Origin: Cellulomonas marina
GTDB lineage: Bacteria > Actinomycetota > Actinomycetes > Actinomycetales > Cellulomonadaceae
DNA length: 64,000 nucleotides
NCBI RefSeq assembly: GCF_900111925.1
Contig: NZ_FOKA01000001.1
Coordinates: 62,001-126,000 of the forward strand
Reading direction: 5' to 3'
This document shows, one piece after another, positions 36,445 through 45,677 of this stretch (within the stretch, counting starts at the first letter, position 1; each line of letters begins with the position of its first letter). The position numbers were made by a program, and so were the translations under genes. Under the pieces are notes generated by a model. The model did not search any database. It saw only the letters and a list, made by a program, of their open reading frames with translations, and was not told the DNA's origin.

Positions 36445-39400
36445 TCAGCGGGCGAAGGCCGTCGTGACGAGCTGCTCCTGCTCGGCGTGGTGCTTCTTGG
36501 CGGAGCCGGTCGACGGCGACGCCGACTCGTCCCGCGACACCACGCGGACCGTGCGCTCGACGAGCTGCGGCAGGTGCATGGAGACGTAGCCCCACGGGCC
36601 CTGGTTGCGCGGCTCGTCCTGGACCCACACGAGCTCGGCGCCGTCGAACGGCGCCAGCGCCCGCCGGGCCCCGTCCGCGTCGAGCGGGTAGAGCTGCTCG
36701 AACCGGACGATGGCGGTGCGCTCGTCGCCCGTCTTCTCGCGGTGCGCGACGAGGTCCCAGTACACCTTGCCCGAGCAGAGCAGGACGCGGTCCACGCCCT
36801 GCGCGCGGGCGGCGGCGACGTCGTCGCCGATGACCGGCCGGAAGGTGCCGTGCGTGAAGTCCTCGACCGACGAGGCGGCGGCCCGCAGGCGCAGCATGGA
36901 CTTCGGGGTGAAGACGACGAGCGGCCGTCGCGGCCGGGCGTAGGCCTGGCGACGCAGCAGGTGGAAGTGCGACGCGGGCGTCGAGGGCTGGGCCAGGACC
37001 ATGTTCTCCTGCGCGGCCATCGTCAGGAAGCGCTCGATGCGCGCCGAGGAGTGGTCCGGCCCCTGGCCCTCGTAGCCGTGCGGCAGGAGCAGGACCACGG
37101 AGGACCGCTGCGCCCACTTCTGCTCGGAGGCCGAGATGAACTCGTCGATGATCGTCTGCGCGCCGTTGACGAAGTCGCCGAACTGCGCCTCCCACAGGAC
37201 CAGCGCCTCGGGCCGCTCCACGGAGTAGCCGTACTCGAAGCCGAGGGCCGCGTACTCCGACAGGGAGGAGTCGTAGACGAAGAACTTCGCCTGGTCCTTG
37301 CTGAGGTACAGCAGGGGCGTCCACTCCGCACCGGTCTCGCGGTCGTGGAAGACCGCGTGGCGCTGCGTGAAGGTGCCGCGGCGGGAGTCCTGCCCGGCCA
37401 GCCGCACGGGCGTGCCCTCGAGGAGCAGCGACCCGAACGACAGCAGCTCGCCGTAGCCCCAGTCGATGCCGCCGTCGCGGGACATCTGCTCGCGCTTCGT
37501 CAGCAGCTGCGCGAGCTTGGGGTGGACGGTGAAGCCCTCCGGCGGGCGCACGTGCGCGGCGCCGATGCGCTCGAGCACGGCCTTCGGCACGGCGGTCTGC
37601 CAGCCGACCATGACGCCCGCGTCCTCGCGCTGGGACTCGGGGCGCTCCAGGCCGGCGACGCGGTCGTCGCCGTCGGCCGCCGCAGCGGGTGTCCACCCGT
37701 CCTCGCGCGTCTCGGTGAAGACCCGCTCGAGCTGCTGCTGGTAGTCGCGCAGCGCGTGCTCGGCCTCCTCCATCGTGATGTCGCCGCGGGCGACGAGGGC
37801 CTCCGTGTACAGCTTGCGCACGGATCGCTTGGCCTCGATGAGGTTGTACATGAGCGGCTGGGTCATCGAGGGGTCGTCGCCCTCGTTGTGGCCCCGGCGC
37901 CGGTAGCAGACCATGTCGATGATGACGTCCCGGTCGAACTGCTCGCGGTACTCGAAGGCGAGCTCGGCCACGCGGACGCACGCCTCGGGGTCGTCGCCGT
38001 TCACGTGGAAGATCGGGATCTGCAGGCCCTTGGCCATGTCCGTGGCGTACTGCCCGGAGCGCGACGAGGACGGGCCCGTGGTGAAGCCGACCTGGTTGTT
38101 GATGATGACGTGCACGGTGCCGCCGGTGCGGTACCCGCGCAGCTGCGCCAGGTTCAGCGTCTCCCAGACCACGCCCTGGCCCGCGAAGGCCGCGTCGCCG
38201 TGGATCAGCAGGGGGAGCACGGAGTAGCCGTCCCCGCCGAGGTCGATCTTGTCCTGCTTGGCGCGGACGATCCCCTCGAGCACCGGGTCGACCGCCTCGA
38301 GGTGCGAGGGGTTGGCGGCCAGGTACACGGCCGTGGTGGCGCCGGACTCGGCCGTGAAGACGCCCTCGGTGCCCAGGTGGTACTTCACGTCGCCGGAGCC
38401 CTGGACCGTGCGCGGGTCCTGGTTGCCCTCGAACTCGCTGAAGATCTGCGCGTAGGACTTGCCGGCGATGTTCGCCAGGACGTTGAGCCGGCCGCGGTGG
38501 GCCATGCCGATGGCCACCTCGTCGAGCCCGTTGTCCGCCGCGCGGGACAGCACGGCGTCGAGCAGCGGGATGACGGACTCGCCGCCCTCGAGGGAGAAGC
38601 GCTTCTGCCCGACGTACTTCGTCTGGAGGAACGTCTCGAAGGCCTCTGCGGCGTTGAGGCGCCGCAGGATGCGCAGCTGGTCCTCGCGCGGGGTGCGGGC
38701 GTAGCCGGACTCGAGCCGCTCCTGGAGCCAGCGGCGCTGCCGCGGGTCCTGCAGGTGCATGTACTCGATGCCGACGGTGCGGCAGTAGGAGTCGCGCAGC
38801 AGCGCGAGCACCTGGCGCAGCGTGGCGCGCGGCTTGCCCGTGAAGCCCCCGGTGGGGAACGTGCGGTCGAGGTCCCACAGCGTCAGGCCGTGGCTCTGGA
38901 TGTCCAGGTCCGGGTGCCGGCGCTGGCGGTAGGCCAGCGGGTCGGTCTCGGCCATGAGGTGCCCGCGCGAGCGGTAGGCGTGGATGAGCTCGGCGATGCG
39001 CGCCGGCTTGACCGCCTCGGCGTCCGGGTCCGTGGGGGTGTCGCGGACCCAGCGCACGGGCTCGTAGGGCACGCGCAGGCTGGCGAAGACCCGGTCGTAG
39101 AACCCGTCCTCGCCCAGCAGCTTGCGGCCGAGGATGCGCAGGAAGTCACCGGACTGGGCGCCCTGGATGATGCGGTGGTCGTAGGTCGACGTGACGGTGA
39201 GGACCTTCGAGACGCCCATCTGCGACAGGCGGTCCTCGCTCGTCCCGGCGAACTCCGCGGGGTAGTCCATGGCGCCGACGCCGATGATCGTCCCCTGGCC
39301 CTGCATGAGGCGCGGCACGGAGTGGACCGTGCCGATGGTGCCCGGGTTCGTCAGCGAGATCGTCGTGCCCTGGAAGTCCTCGACCCCGAGCTTGTTGCCG

Positions 39401-40464
39401 CGGGCCCGGCGCACGACGTCCTCGTACGCGGCCCAGAACTGGGCGAAGTCGAGCGTCTCGGCCTTCTTGATGCTCGGCACGAGGAGCTGGCGCGTGCCGT
39501 CGGGCTTGGCCAGGTCGATCGCGAGGCCGAGATTGACGTGCGCCGGCGTCAGGACGCCGGGCTTGCCGTCGACGAGCGTGTACGCGGCGTTCATCGCCGG
39601 CATCTCGCCCAGCGCCTCGACCAGCGCGAAGCCGATGAGGTGCGTGAACGACACCTTGCCGCCGCGGCCGCGGGCGAGGTGGTTGTTGATGACGATGCGG
39701 TTGTCGACCATGAGCTTGGCCGGGACCGCGCGGACGGACGTCGCCGTGGGGACCTCGAGCGAGGACTCCATGTTGGTCACCACGCGCGCGGCGGGGCCGC
39801 GGAGCTTCTGCACGTCGTCCGTCGCCGGCCCGTCGGTGCCGGGCTTCGTGGTGCGGGCGACGTCGGCGTAGGGCGCCGTCGCGGGCTGCGCGGTCGCGAC
39901 GGGGGAGGGGGACTCCACGTCGGGCCGGTGCGGCACCGGCGCGCCGGCGGCGACCGCGGCCGCGTCCTTCGCCGTGACCTTCGCGGTGACCCTCTCCGTG
40001 ACCTTCTCCGTGACCTTCTCGGGCAGCGCGGGGTTGCGGGCGCTCGGCTCGGCCGGCGTCACCGGGCGCTTGGCCGCGGTGGCGGTCGGAACCGGCATCG
40101 GCGCGCCGTCCTCGACGGAGCGCGGGCGGCGCTCCGGCGCGGGCGCGGCGGCGGGCGACGAGGCAGCCGCCGGCGAGGCGGCCGCCGGTGCGGACGTCGT
40201 CGGCGCGGACGTCACGGACCCGGCCGTCGACGCAGATGCTGCTGCCGGTGCTGCGGCTGGAGCAGGGGCGGGGGAGCCGCCGGCCTCGCCCGCGGTCCCG
40301 GAGCCCGGCTCGTACCCCTCGAAGAACTCCCACCACGCGGGGTCGACCGCGCTGCGGTCCCGCTTGTACTGCTCGTACAGCTCGTCCACGAGCCACTCGT
40401 TGGCGCCGAAGTCGGCGCGGTTCGGTGTTGACTCGGCCTTCTGCGTCACGCTGGGCTCGCCCAC
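36445..40464 (-). CDS. kgd: Multifunctional 2-oxoglutarate metabolism enzyme Kgd (E1/E2-type)
   Basis: This 1339-residue TCA-cycle enzyme combines a short N-terminal segment ([18 protein letters not shown]), a Pro/Ala/Thr-rich linker, an E2 acyltransferase core (about 210-445, with [18 protein letters not shown] near 430), and a ThDP-dependent E1 part. The E1 ThDP motif runs from [15 protein letters not shown] to NNQVGF (about 750-790). It decarboxylates 2-oxoglutarate and forms a complex with DLAT/Lpd. The linker includes a [17 protein letters not shown] repeat. GTG 40464 is used; GTG 40449 is also plausible. A -10 candidate TAGTGT is at 40519-40514. Confidence 0.96.
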   Translation of the reverse strand: MGEPSVTQKAESTPNRADFGANEWLVDELYEQYKRDRSAVDPAWWEFFEGYEPGSGTAGEAGGSPAPAPAAAPAAASASTAGSVTSAPTTSAPAAASPAAASSPAAAPAPERRPRSVEDGAPMPVPTATAAKRPVTPAEPSARNPALPEKVTEKVTERVTAKVTAKDAAAVAAGAPVPHRPDVESPSPVATAQPATAPYADVARTTKPGTDGPATDDVQKLRGPAARVVTNMESSLEVPTATSVRAVPAKLMVDNRIVINNHLARGRGGKVSFTHLIGFALVEALGEMPAMNAAYTLVDGKPGVLTPAHVNLGLAIDLAKPDGTRQLLVPSIKKAETLDFAQFWAAYEDVVRRARGNKLGVEDFQGTTISLTNPGTIGTVHSVPRLMQGQGTIIGVGAMDYPAEFAGTSEDRLSQMGVSKVLTVTSTYDHRIIQGAQSGDFLRILGRKLLGEDGFYDRVFASLRVPYEPVRWVRDTPTDPDAEAVKPARIAELIHAYRSRGHLMAETDPLAYRQRRHPDLDIQSHGLTLWDLDRTFPTGGFTGKPRATLRQVLALLRDSYCRTVGIEYMHLQDPRQRRWLQERLESGYARTPREDQLRILRRLNAAEAFETFLQTKYVGQKRFSLEGGESVIPLLDAVLSRAADNGLDEVAIGMAHRGRLNVLANIAGKSYAQIFSEFEGNQDPRTVQGSGDVKYHLGTEGVFTAESGATTAVYLAANPSHLEAVDPVLEGIVRAKQDKIDLGGDGYSVLPLLIHGDAAFAGQGVVWETLNLAQLRGYRTGGTVHVIINNQVGFTTGPSSSRSGQYATDMAKGLQIPIFHVNGDDPEACVRVAELAFEYREQFDRDVIIDMVCYRRRGHNEGDDPSMTQPLMYNLIEAKRSVRKLYTEALVARGDITMEEAEHALRDYQQQLERVFTETREDGWTPAAAADGDDRVAGLERPESQREDAGVMVGWQTAVPKAVLERIGAAHVRPPEGFTVHPKLAQLLTKREQMSRDGGIDWGYGELLSFGSLLLEGTPVRLAGQDSRRGTFTQRHAVFHDRETGAEWTPLLYLSKDQAKFFVYDSSLSEYAALGFEYGYSVERPEALVLWEAQFGDFVNGAQTIIDEFISASEQKWAQRSSVVLLLPHGYEGQGPDHSSARIERFLTMAAQENMVLAQPSTPASHFHLLRRQAYARPRRPLVVFTPKSMLRLRAAASSVEDFTHGTFRPVIGDDVAAARAQGVDRVLLCSGKVYWDLVAHREKTGDERTAIVRFEQLYPLDADGARRALAPFDGAELVWVQDEPRNQGPWGYVSMHLPQLVERTVRVVSRDESASPSTGSAKKHHAEQEQLVTTAFAR

Positions 40465-40657
40465 TTCCGCCTGCGTCCGGCTCCGTCGTCGTCGGCCGGA
40501 TCTCTCGACGCCAACACTACGTGCCCCGGAGGGCCCTGCGCGTCCGTGGGCGCGCCGCCGGGCGGGTCCCGCACGGGGTCTTCACCCGGCGTCCCATGCG
40601 GAGGTCAGAGGGGCGGCAGCAGCGGGGCAAGCGGGTCCCGCCGGCTGGTCCGCGGGG

Positions 40658-41839
40658 TCAAGCGCGCGTCTGCGCACGCCCGGCGTCTGCCGTGCTGCCG
40701 TCGCCCCTGCCGTCGCTCGTCGTGACCGTGCTGGTCGTCGTGGCCCGCCGGGCGGGCAGGTGCACGCGCATCGTGCACCCGCTCGGCGTGTCCGCCACCT
40801 CGATCCGTCCCCCGTGCAGCTCGACCGCCCACCGCACGATCGCCAGGCCCAGCCCGGTGCCGCCCGTCGAGTGTTGGCCCGTCACAGCCGGCGTGTTGCC
40901 GCGCACGAACCGCTCGAACACCCGCTGGCGCTGGTCGGGTGCGATGCCCGGGCCCCGGTCGGTGACCTCGAGGAGCACCTCCGCACCCTGCCGCCGCGCC
41001 ACGAGGTCGACGGGGACGCCCGAGGGGGAGTGCCGCACGGCGTTCTGCACGAGGTTGGCCAGCACCTGCTGCAACCGTGCCGCGTCGGCCGGCACGGTGA
41101 GGTCCGCCGGCTCGACCCGGACGGGGAAGGTGAGGTGCTTGGCCGGGGCGACGAGCGCGCCCTCGTCGGCGGCGTCGGCGAGCAGCCGGGCGAGCGGGAC
41201 CTCGGCCACCTGCAGCCCGACCGCCCCCGCCTCCAGGCGGGACAGGTCCAGCAGCGTCGCGACGAGGTGTCCCAGCCGCTCGGTCTGCGCGAGCGCGGTG
41301 GCCAGCGTCGCGGGATCGGGGTCCTCGACGCCGTCGACGAGGTTCTCCAGCTGCGCGCGCAGCGCCGTGACCGGGGTGCGCAGCTCGTGGGAGACGTTGG
41401 CGACGAGCTCGCGCCGCTGCAGGTCCGCCTGCTGGAGGTCCTCGGCCATCGTGTTGAAGGCCGCCGCGAGCTGACCGACCTCGTCGCGGCTCGTCGCCCG
41501 CACGCGGCGGGAGTAGTCCCCGGCGGCCATCGCGCGGGCCGCGGCCGTCATCTCCCGCAGCGGGGACGTCATCCCCCGCGCGAGCACCTGGGTCACGACC
41601 AGGGACACGACGATCGCGACCGGCAGCGTGCGCGTGGGGCCGAGGTGCTGGTAGAGCCCGGCCCAGGTGAGGAAGGCCGCCAGCGTCACGGTGGCGGCGA
41701 CGAGCACGCCCAGCTTCATCTTCAGGGACCGCAGGCGGTCCAGCGGCCGGACGTCGCGGCGCGGGTCGCGCACGCCGCCGGCCGACCCGGGCACGCGTCG
41801 GCCGCCGCGGACCTCCCGGCCGTGCCGCGGCACGCTCAC
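40658..41839 (-). CDS. Sensor histidine kinase (OmpR-partner type)
   Basis: This 393-residue kinase has a basic start, two TM segments (about 44-63 and 70-88) with almost no extracytoplasmic loop, a HAMP domain, H-box VANVSHELRTPVTALRAQ (His about 153), N-box VLANLVQNAVRHS, and G-boxes DRGPGIA and GGTGLGLAIVRWA. The lack of a sensor loop suggests it senses within the membrane or the cytoplasm. The start GTG 41839 overlaps the response regulator stop by 4 bp. The signal and targets are unknown. Confidence 0.92.
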   Translation of the reverse strand: MSVPRHGREVRGGRRVPGSAGGVRDPRRDVRPLDRLRSLKMKLGVLVAATVTLAAFLTWAGLYQHLGPTRTLPVAIVVSLVVTQVLARGMTSPLREMTAAARAMAAGDYSRRVRATSRDEVGQLAAAFNTMAEDLQQADLQRRELVANVSHELRTPVTALRAQLENLVDGVEDPDPATLATALAQTERLGHLVATLLDLSRLEAGAVGLQVAEVPLARLLADAADEGALVAPAKHLTFPVRVEPADLTVPADAARLQQVLANLVQNAVRHSPSGVPVDLVARRQGAEVLLEVTDRGPGIAPDQRQRVFERFVRGNTPAVTGQHSTGGTGLGLAIVRWAVELHGGRIEVADTPSGCTMRVHLPARRATTTSTVTTSDGRGDGSTADAGRAQTRA

Positions 41840-42648
41840 GACGGCGCCGCCGCCGGCTCGAAGGCGTAGCCGACGCCGTGGACCGTGCGGACGAGGTCCG
41901 CGCCGAGCTTGCGCCGCAGCGCCTTGACGTGGGAGTCGACGGTGCGGGTGCCGCTCGCGTCGACCCAGTCCCACACCTCGGCCAGCAGGCGCTCGCGGGT
42001 GAGGACCGTGCGCGGCGTGGACGCGAGGGCGACGAGCAGGTCGAACTCGGTCGGGGTCAGGTGCACCTCGGCCCCGCCGCGCACCACGCGGCGCTGGGCG
42101 CGGTCGACGGTGACGTCCCCGACGACGAGGGGCGCCTCCGGGGCCCGGGCCACCGCCTGCGCGGCCGCCTGGCGCGCCCGCTCCGACCGCCGGACGAGGG
42201 CCTTGAGGCGCGCCACGAGCTCGCGCATGGAGAACGGCTTGGTCATGTAGTCGTCCGCGCCGACGCCGAGCCCGACGAGCATGTCCGTCTCGTCGTCGCG
42301 CGCGGTGAGCATGAGCACCGGCACGGGCTGGTCCGCCTGGATCCGGCGGCACACCTCGAGGCCGTCGATGCCGGGCAGCATGACGTCGAGCACGACGGCG
42401 TCCGGCCGCAGCCGCGCCGCCGCCTCGACGGCGGCCGGCCCGTCACCGACGGTGTCCACGCGCCACCCCTCGGCGGCCAGGCGGCGCGCGACCGCCTGCG
42501 CGATGGCGGGCTCGTCCTCCACGACGAGCACCGTGGGCGCGGTGCCGTGGTTGGTGCCCGGAGCGCCGCCGGGGGTGCTGCCGGGTGTGCTGCCGGGTGT
42601 GCTGCCAGGGGTGCTGCCGAGGGGGGTCGTGCGCGCCGTCGTCGACAT
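41836..42648 (-). CDS. OmpR-family response regulator with STPG-repeat N-terminus
   Basis: This 270-residue regulator has a receiver domain (VLVVEDEPAIAQAVARRL; acceptor Asp in VVLDVMLPGIDGLEV, about residue 88; Lys in YMTKPFSMRELVARL) and a winged-helix output domain (LTPTEFDLLVALASTPR, TVDSHVKALRRKLG, VRTVHGVGYAFEP). About 35 residues precede the receiver and consist mostly of Gly-Ser-Thr-Pro repeats from 12-bp DNA units. CACGCT lies 6 nt before ATG 42648, so it is probably leaderless. Confidence 0.93.
   Translation of the reverse strand: MSTTARTTPLGSTPGSTPGSTPGSTPGGAPGTNHGTAPTVLVVEDEPAIAQAVARRLAAEGWRVDTVGDGPAAVEAAARLRPDAVVLDVMLPGIDGLEVCRRIQADQPVPVLMLTARDDETDMLVGLGVGADDYMTKPFSMRELVARLKALVRRSERARQAAAQAVARAPEAPLVVGDVTVDRAQRRVVRGGAEVHLTPTEFDLLVALASTPRTVLTRERLLAEVWDWVDASGTRTVDSHVKALRRKLGADLVRTVHGVGYAFEPAAAPS
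42563..42622 (-). repeat. 12-bp tandem repeat in the response regulator gene
   Basis: About four to five units related to GTGCTGCCGGGT (plus-strand reading) encode Gly-Ser-Thr-Pro repeats ahead of the receiver domain. Confidence 0.88.
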
Positions 42649-42654
42649 GGGGCC

Positions 42655-42660
42655 AGCGTG
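42655..42660 (-). promoter_or_regulatory. -10 box of the response regulator gene (leaderless)
   Basis: The minus strand reads CACGCT, ending 6 nt before ATG 42648. Confidence 0.4.
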
Positions 42661-42695
42661 GCACAGGACCCCGCGCACGCCGGGGCGCGCGTCCG

Positions 42696-42701
42696 TATCA
42701 T
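42696..42701 (+). promoter_or_regulatory. -10 box upstream of the CNNM/CorC operon
   Basis: TATCAT is unusually AT-rich for this DNA. Transcription would start near 42708, giving a leader of about 170 nt before GTG 42879 and only a few bases before a small ORF at 42712. Confidence 0.5.
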
Positions 42702-42711
42702 CGTCGCCACC

Positions 42712-42885
42712 ATGAGCGGCTCAAGTCCGAGCCGGCCTGCCCCCGGGTCCGTGCGACCCGGCCGCACCTGCGCCGGCCCCCTGCACCTCGGCAGCCACCT
42801 GCCGACCTCCACCGCTGCCCCCGCCCCGCGCGCCCGTCGCGCCGCGGCCGCCGGGCACCCGACCGCGTCGGTGCACCCGTGCTAG
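42712..42885 (+). CDS. Possible Pro-rich leader peptide upstream of the CNNM/CorC gene
   Basis: A 57-codon ORF starts at ATG 42712, about 4 nt after the predicted transcription start. It reads MSGSSPSRPAPGSVRPGRTC, continues Pro/Ala/Arg-rich, and ends at a TAG that overlaps the next gene's GTG (42879) by 7 bp. It could be a regulatory leader peptide coupled to the downstream gene. High GC favours chance ORFs and Pro codons, so confidence is low. Confidence 0.35.
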   Translation: MSGSSPSRPAPGSVRPGRTCAGPLHLGSHLPTSTAAPAPRARRAAAAGHPTASVHPC

Positions 42886-44234
42886 GCGACTGGGGGCTGG
42901 TGCTCCTCGGCATCGTGCTGACGGTCGGCACCGCGGTCTTCGTCGCCGCCGAGTTCTCGCTGGTCACGCTCGACGCGGACCTCGTCGAGAAGCAGGCCGG
43001 ACCCGACGACCGCCGCGCCGCCCGGGTGGTGCGCTCGCTGCGCCGCCTGTCGACGGAGCTGTCCGGCGCGCAGGTCGGCATCACGATGACGACCGTCCTG
43101 CTGGGCTACACGACGCAGCCCGCCGTCGCGCGGCTGCTCGGCCTGCCGCTCGAGGGGTCCGCGCTCGGCCCGGCCGTCGGCGGCGTCGTCGCCGGCGTGC
43201 TGACCGTCGTCCTCGTGAACGGCTTCTCCATGCTGATCGGGGAGCTCGTCCCCAAGAACTTCGCCATCGCCCGGCCGCTGGGCACCGCGAAGGCGGTCGT
43301 GCCCGCGCAGGCCGGGTTCACCACCGCGCTGCGGCCCGTCATCGCCGCGCTCAACGGGACGGCCGAGACGATCCTGCGGCGCTTCGGCGTCGAGCCGCGC
43401 GAGGAGCTGTCCGGCGGACGGTCGGCGCAGGAGCTCGCCGCGCTCGTGCGCCGCTCGGCCCAGGAGGGCACCCTCGACGAGTCGACGGCCACGCTGCTGA
43501 CGAACTCCATCGACTTCGAGGACCTCACGGCCGTCGACGTCATGACCGACCGGCTGCGGATGGTGACGGTCCGGCGCGAGGACTCCGCCACGGCCGTCAT
43601 GCGCCTCGCGCAGCGGTCGGGGCACTCCCGCTTCCCGGTGATCGGGGACAGCGCGGACGACGTCGTCGGGCTGGTGCACCTGCGCCGCGCGATCGCCGTC
43701 CCGCACGACCGCCGCGCGGACGTGCCGGCTGCCGCGCTCATGGTCGAGGCGCCCCGGGTGCCGGAGACGGTGCGCCTGGGGCCGCTCCTCGTCGAGCTCC
43801 GCGACCACGGCCTGCAGATGGCGGTCGTCGTCGACGAGTACGGCGGCACCTCGGGGCTCGTGACGCTGGAGGACGTGGTCGAGGAGCTCGTGGGGGAGGT
43901 GGCCGACGAGCACGACCCGCGCCAGGCCGCCGTGCTGCGCGGCTCGGACGGCTCGTGGCTGCTGCCGGGCACCACGCGGCCGGACGAGTTGACCGAGCTC
44001 ACGGAGCTCCGCGTGCCGGAGGAGGGCCCCTACGAGACGCTCGGCGGGCTCGTCATGGCCGCGCTCGGGCGGATCCCCGTCGCCGGCGACGTCGTCGAGG
44101 TCGGCACCGTCCGGCTGACCGTCGAGGAGATGGACGGGCGGCGGGTCGAGCAGGTCCGGGCCGTGCCGGTCGCGCCGGCCGAGGCGCCGGAGCCCGCGGG
44201 CCGCGGTCGCGAGGTCCGGACGGGGGCCGCATGA
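42879..44234 (+). CDS. CNNM/HlyC-CorC family transporter-like protein (first copy)
   Basis: This 451-residue protein has an N-terminal DUF21/CNNM membrane domain with about four TM segments (FVAAEFSLVTLDADLV, LSGAQVGITMTTVLLGY, ELVPKNFAIARP), a CBS pair (about 215-345), and a CorC_HlyC domain at the C-terminus. CNNM proteins transport or regulate magnesium; older annotation calls them hemolysins. The protein ends in a Ala/Glu/Arg-rich tail. It overlaps the second copy by 4 bp, forming a two-gene operon seen in many actinobacteria. Confidence 0.93.
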   Translation: MLGDWGLVLLGIVLTVGTAVFVAAEFSLVTLDADLVEKQAGPDDRRAARVVRSLRRLSTELSGAQVGITMTTVLLGYTTQPAVARLLGLPLEGSALGPAVGGVVAGVLTVVLVNGFSMLIGELVPKNFAIARPLGTAKAVVPAQAGFTTALRPVIAALNGTAETILRRFGVEPREELSGGRSAQELAALVRRSAQEGTLDESTATLLTNSIDFEDLTAVDVMTDRLRMVTVRREDSATAVMRLAQRSGHSRFPVIGDSADDVVGLVHLRRAIAVPHDRRADVPAAALMVEAPRVPETVRLGPLLVELRDHGLQMAVVVDEYGGTSGLVTLEDVVEELVGEVADEHDPRQAAVLRGSDGSWLLPGTTRPDELTELTELRVPEEGPYETLGGLVMAALGRIPVAGDVVEVGTVRLTVEEMDGRRVEQVRAVPVAPAEAPEPAGRGREVRTGAA

Positions 44235-45274
44235 GCACCGGCGTCGCCCTCCTCCTCGCCGTGCTGCTGCTGGCGGGCAACGCGTTCTTCGTCGCCGCGG
44301 AGTTCAGCATCATCTCCGCGCGCCGCAGCGCCCTGGAGCCGCTGGCCGAGGCCGGGAACCGACGCGCGACCACGGTGCTGTGGGCCATGGAGCACGTCTC
44401 CCTCATGCTCGCCTGCGCGCAGCTGGGCATCACGGTCTGCTCGACGAGCCTCGGCGTCGTCGCCGAGCCCGCGATCGCCCACTTCATCGAGACGCCGCTG
44501 CACGCCGTGGGCGTCAGCACGGCGCTCGCGCACCCGATCGCCTTCGTCATCGCGCTGGTCGTCGTCGTCTACCTGCACGTCGTGCTGGGGGAGATGGTCC
44601 CCAAGAACCTCGCCGTCGCCGGGCCGGACCGGGCCGTGCTCGTCTTCGGCCCGCCGCTCGTGTGGATCGCGCGGGTCGTGCGGCCCGTCATCGCCGCGCT
44701 GAACTGGCTCGCCAACCACGCCCTGCGCCTCGTGCGGGTTGAGCCCAAGGACGAGGTCGCCTCCGCCTACACCGCGGAGGAGGTCCAGTCGATCGTCGAG
44801 CGGTCGCAGGCCGAGGGGCTGCTGGAGGACTCCCAGGGGCTGCTCGCCGGCGCCCTCGAGTTCTCCGAGCGGACGGCCGCCGACGTCATGGTCCCCGTGG
44901 AGCAGCTCGTCAGCCTGCCGGCGGCGGGCACGCCGGACGACCTGGAGCACCTCGTCGCCCGGACCGGGTACTCGCGGTTCACCGTCGCCGGGCCGGACGG
45001 CTCGCCGGTCGGCTACCTGCACGTCAAGGACGTCCTGTACGCGGTGGAGGGCACGCGGCACCTGCCCGTGCCGCCGTGGCGCCGGCGCGCCCTGGCCGAG
45101 GTCCGCCCCGGCGACGAGGTGGAGGAGGCGCTGGCCGCCATGCAGCGCTCCGGGACGCACCTGGCCCGCGTCACCGACGGCGGGCGCACGGTGGGCGTCG
45201 TGTTCCTCGAGGACATCCTCGAGGAGCTCGTCGGCGAGGTCCGGGACGCGATGCAGCGGGGGCGCATCCGCTGA
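44231..45274 (+). CDS. CNNM/HlyC-CorC family transporter-like protein (second copy)
   Basis: This 347-residue paralogue of the preceding gene has the CNNM domain (FFVAAEFSIISARRSALE, ACAQLGITVCSTSLG, LGEMVPKNLAVAGPD) and a CBS pair (MVPVEQLVSLPAAG, VVFLEDILEELVGEV). It lacks the C-terminal CorC_HlyC domain, so it is about 100 residues shorter. ATG 44231 overlaps the first copy's stop (ATGA). The two proteins probably act together, perhaps as a heterodimer (inference). Confidence 0.93.
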   Translation: MSTGVALLLAVLLLAGNAFFVAAEFSIISARRSALEPLAEAGNRRATTVLWAMEHVSLMLACAQLGITVCSTSLGVVAEPAIAHFIETPLHAVGVSTALAHPIAFVIALVVVVYLHVVLGEMVPKNLAVAGPDRAVLVFGPPLVWIARVVRPVIAALNWLANHALRLVRVEPKDEVASAYTAEEVQSIVERSQAEGLLEDSQGLLAGALEFSERTAADVMVPVEQLVSLPAAGTPDDLEHLVARTGYSRFTVAGPDGSPVGYLHVKDVLYAVEGTRHLPVPPWRRRALAEVRPGDEVEEALAAMQRSGTHLARVTDGGRTVGVVFLEDILEELVGEVRDAMQRGRIR

Positions 45275-45677
45275 CGGCTTTCCCGGGGCCTCGTTACCGG
45301 TGGTCGGCGCCGGTCGCACGGCGGGGACCCGAGACCTTGGTCACACACGAGGGGTCGCGCGGTGCGCTGCGCAGGCAGCGCGCCCGGCCGGTCGTGCACA
45401 CCACGCGGGCAGGGGCTTGGAGGCGCCGCGATCGGCCGTTATGGTTTCGTGACCGCATCGCGGACCGGCCCCGACGCCGGAGCGCGGCGTGCCCTGACCG
45501 TCTGGCTCATCCGAGCCGGCCCGCGCCGGGGCGCGGTGGCGGTCCTCCCGCGGACCCCGGTCCGGCTGCGCGCCCGGCGCGCGGCCGACGCCTGCCCGTG
45601 CACGGGGGACGTGGCAGGACGACGGACGGCGCTCGACGAGAGCCGTGACAGCAGCGCAGGACAGCAGCGGAGGTGGC
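45275..45677 (+). other. 403-bp gap before the M15 peptidase gene
   Basis: No convincing gene is visible. The stretch contains a vegetative-type promoter at 45417-45445 and then about 225 nt of GC-rich leader with several possible hairpins, for example around the GCGCCCGG and GCGCGGCC segments near 45565-45590. I looked for the conserved blocks of the c-di-AMP (ydaO) riboswitch, which often precedes wall hydrolases, and did not find them. Confidence 0.5.
45417..45445 (+). promoter_or_regulatory. Promoter upstream of the M15 peptidase gene
   Basis: TTGGAG (45417-45422), a 17-bp spacer and TATGGT (45440-45445) make the best vegetative promoter match in the window. The start would be near 45452, leaving a 226-nt leader. 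Confidence 0.6.

Noticed and set aside
35776-40431. A 1551-codon open frame antisense to kgd
   Set aside because: It is a shadow ORF caused by high GC; the composition is Arg/Gly/Pro-rich, no domain is recognisable, and kgd on the other strand is unmistakable.
45446-45677. c-di-AMP (ydaO) riboswitch before the M15 peptidase
   Set aside because: The conserved sequence blocks of this riboswitch were not found by eye in the leader.
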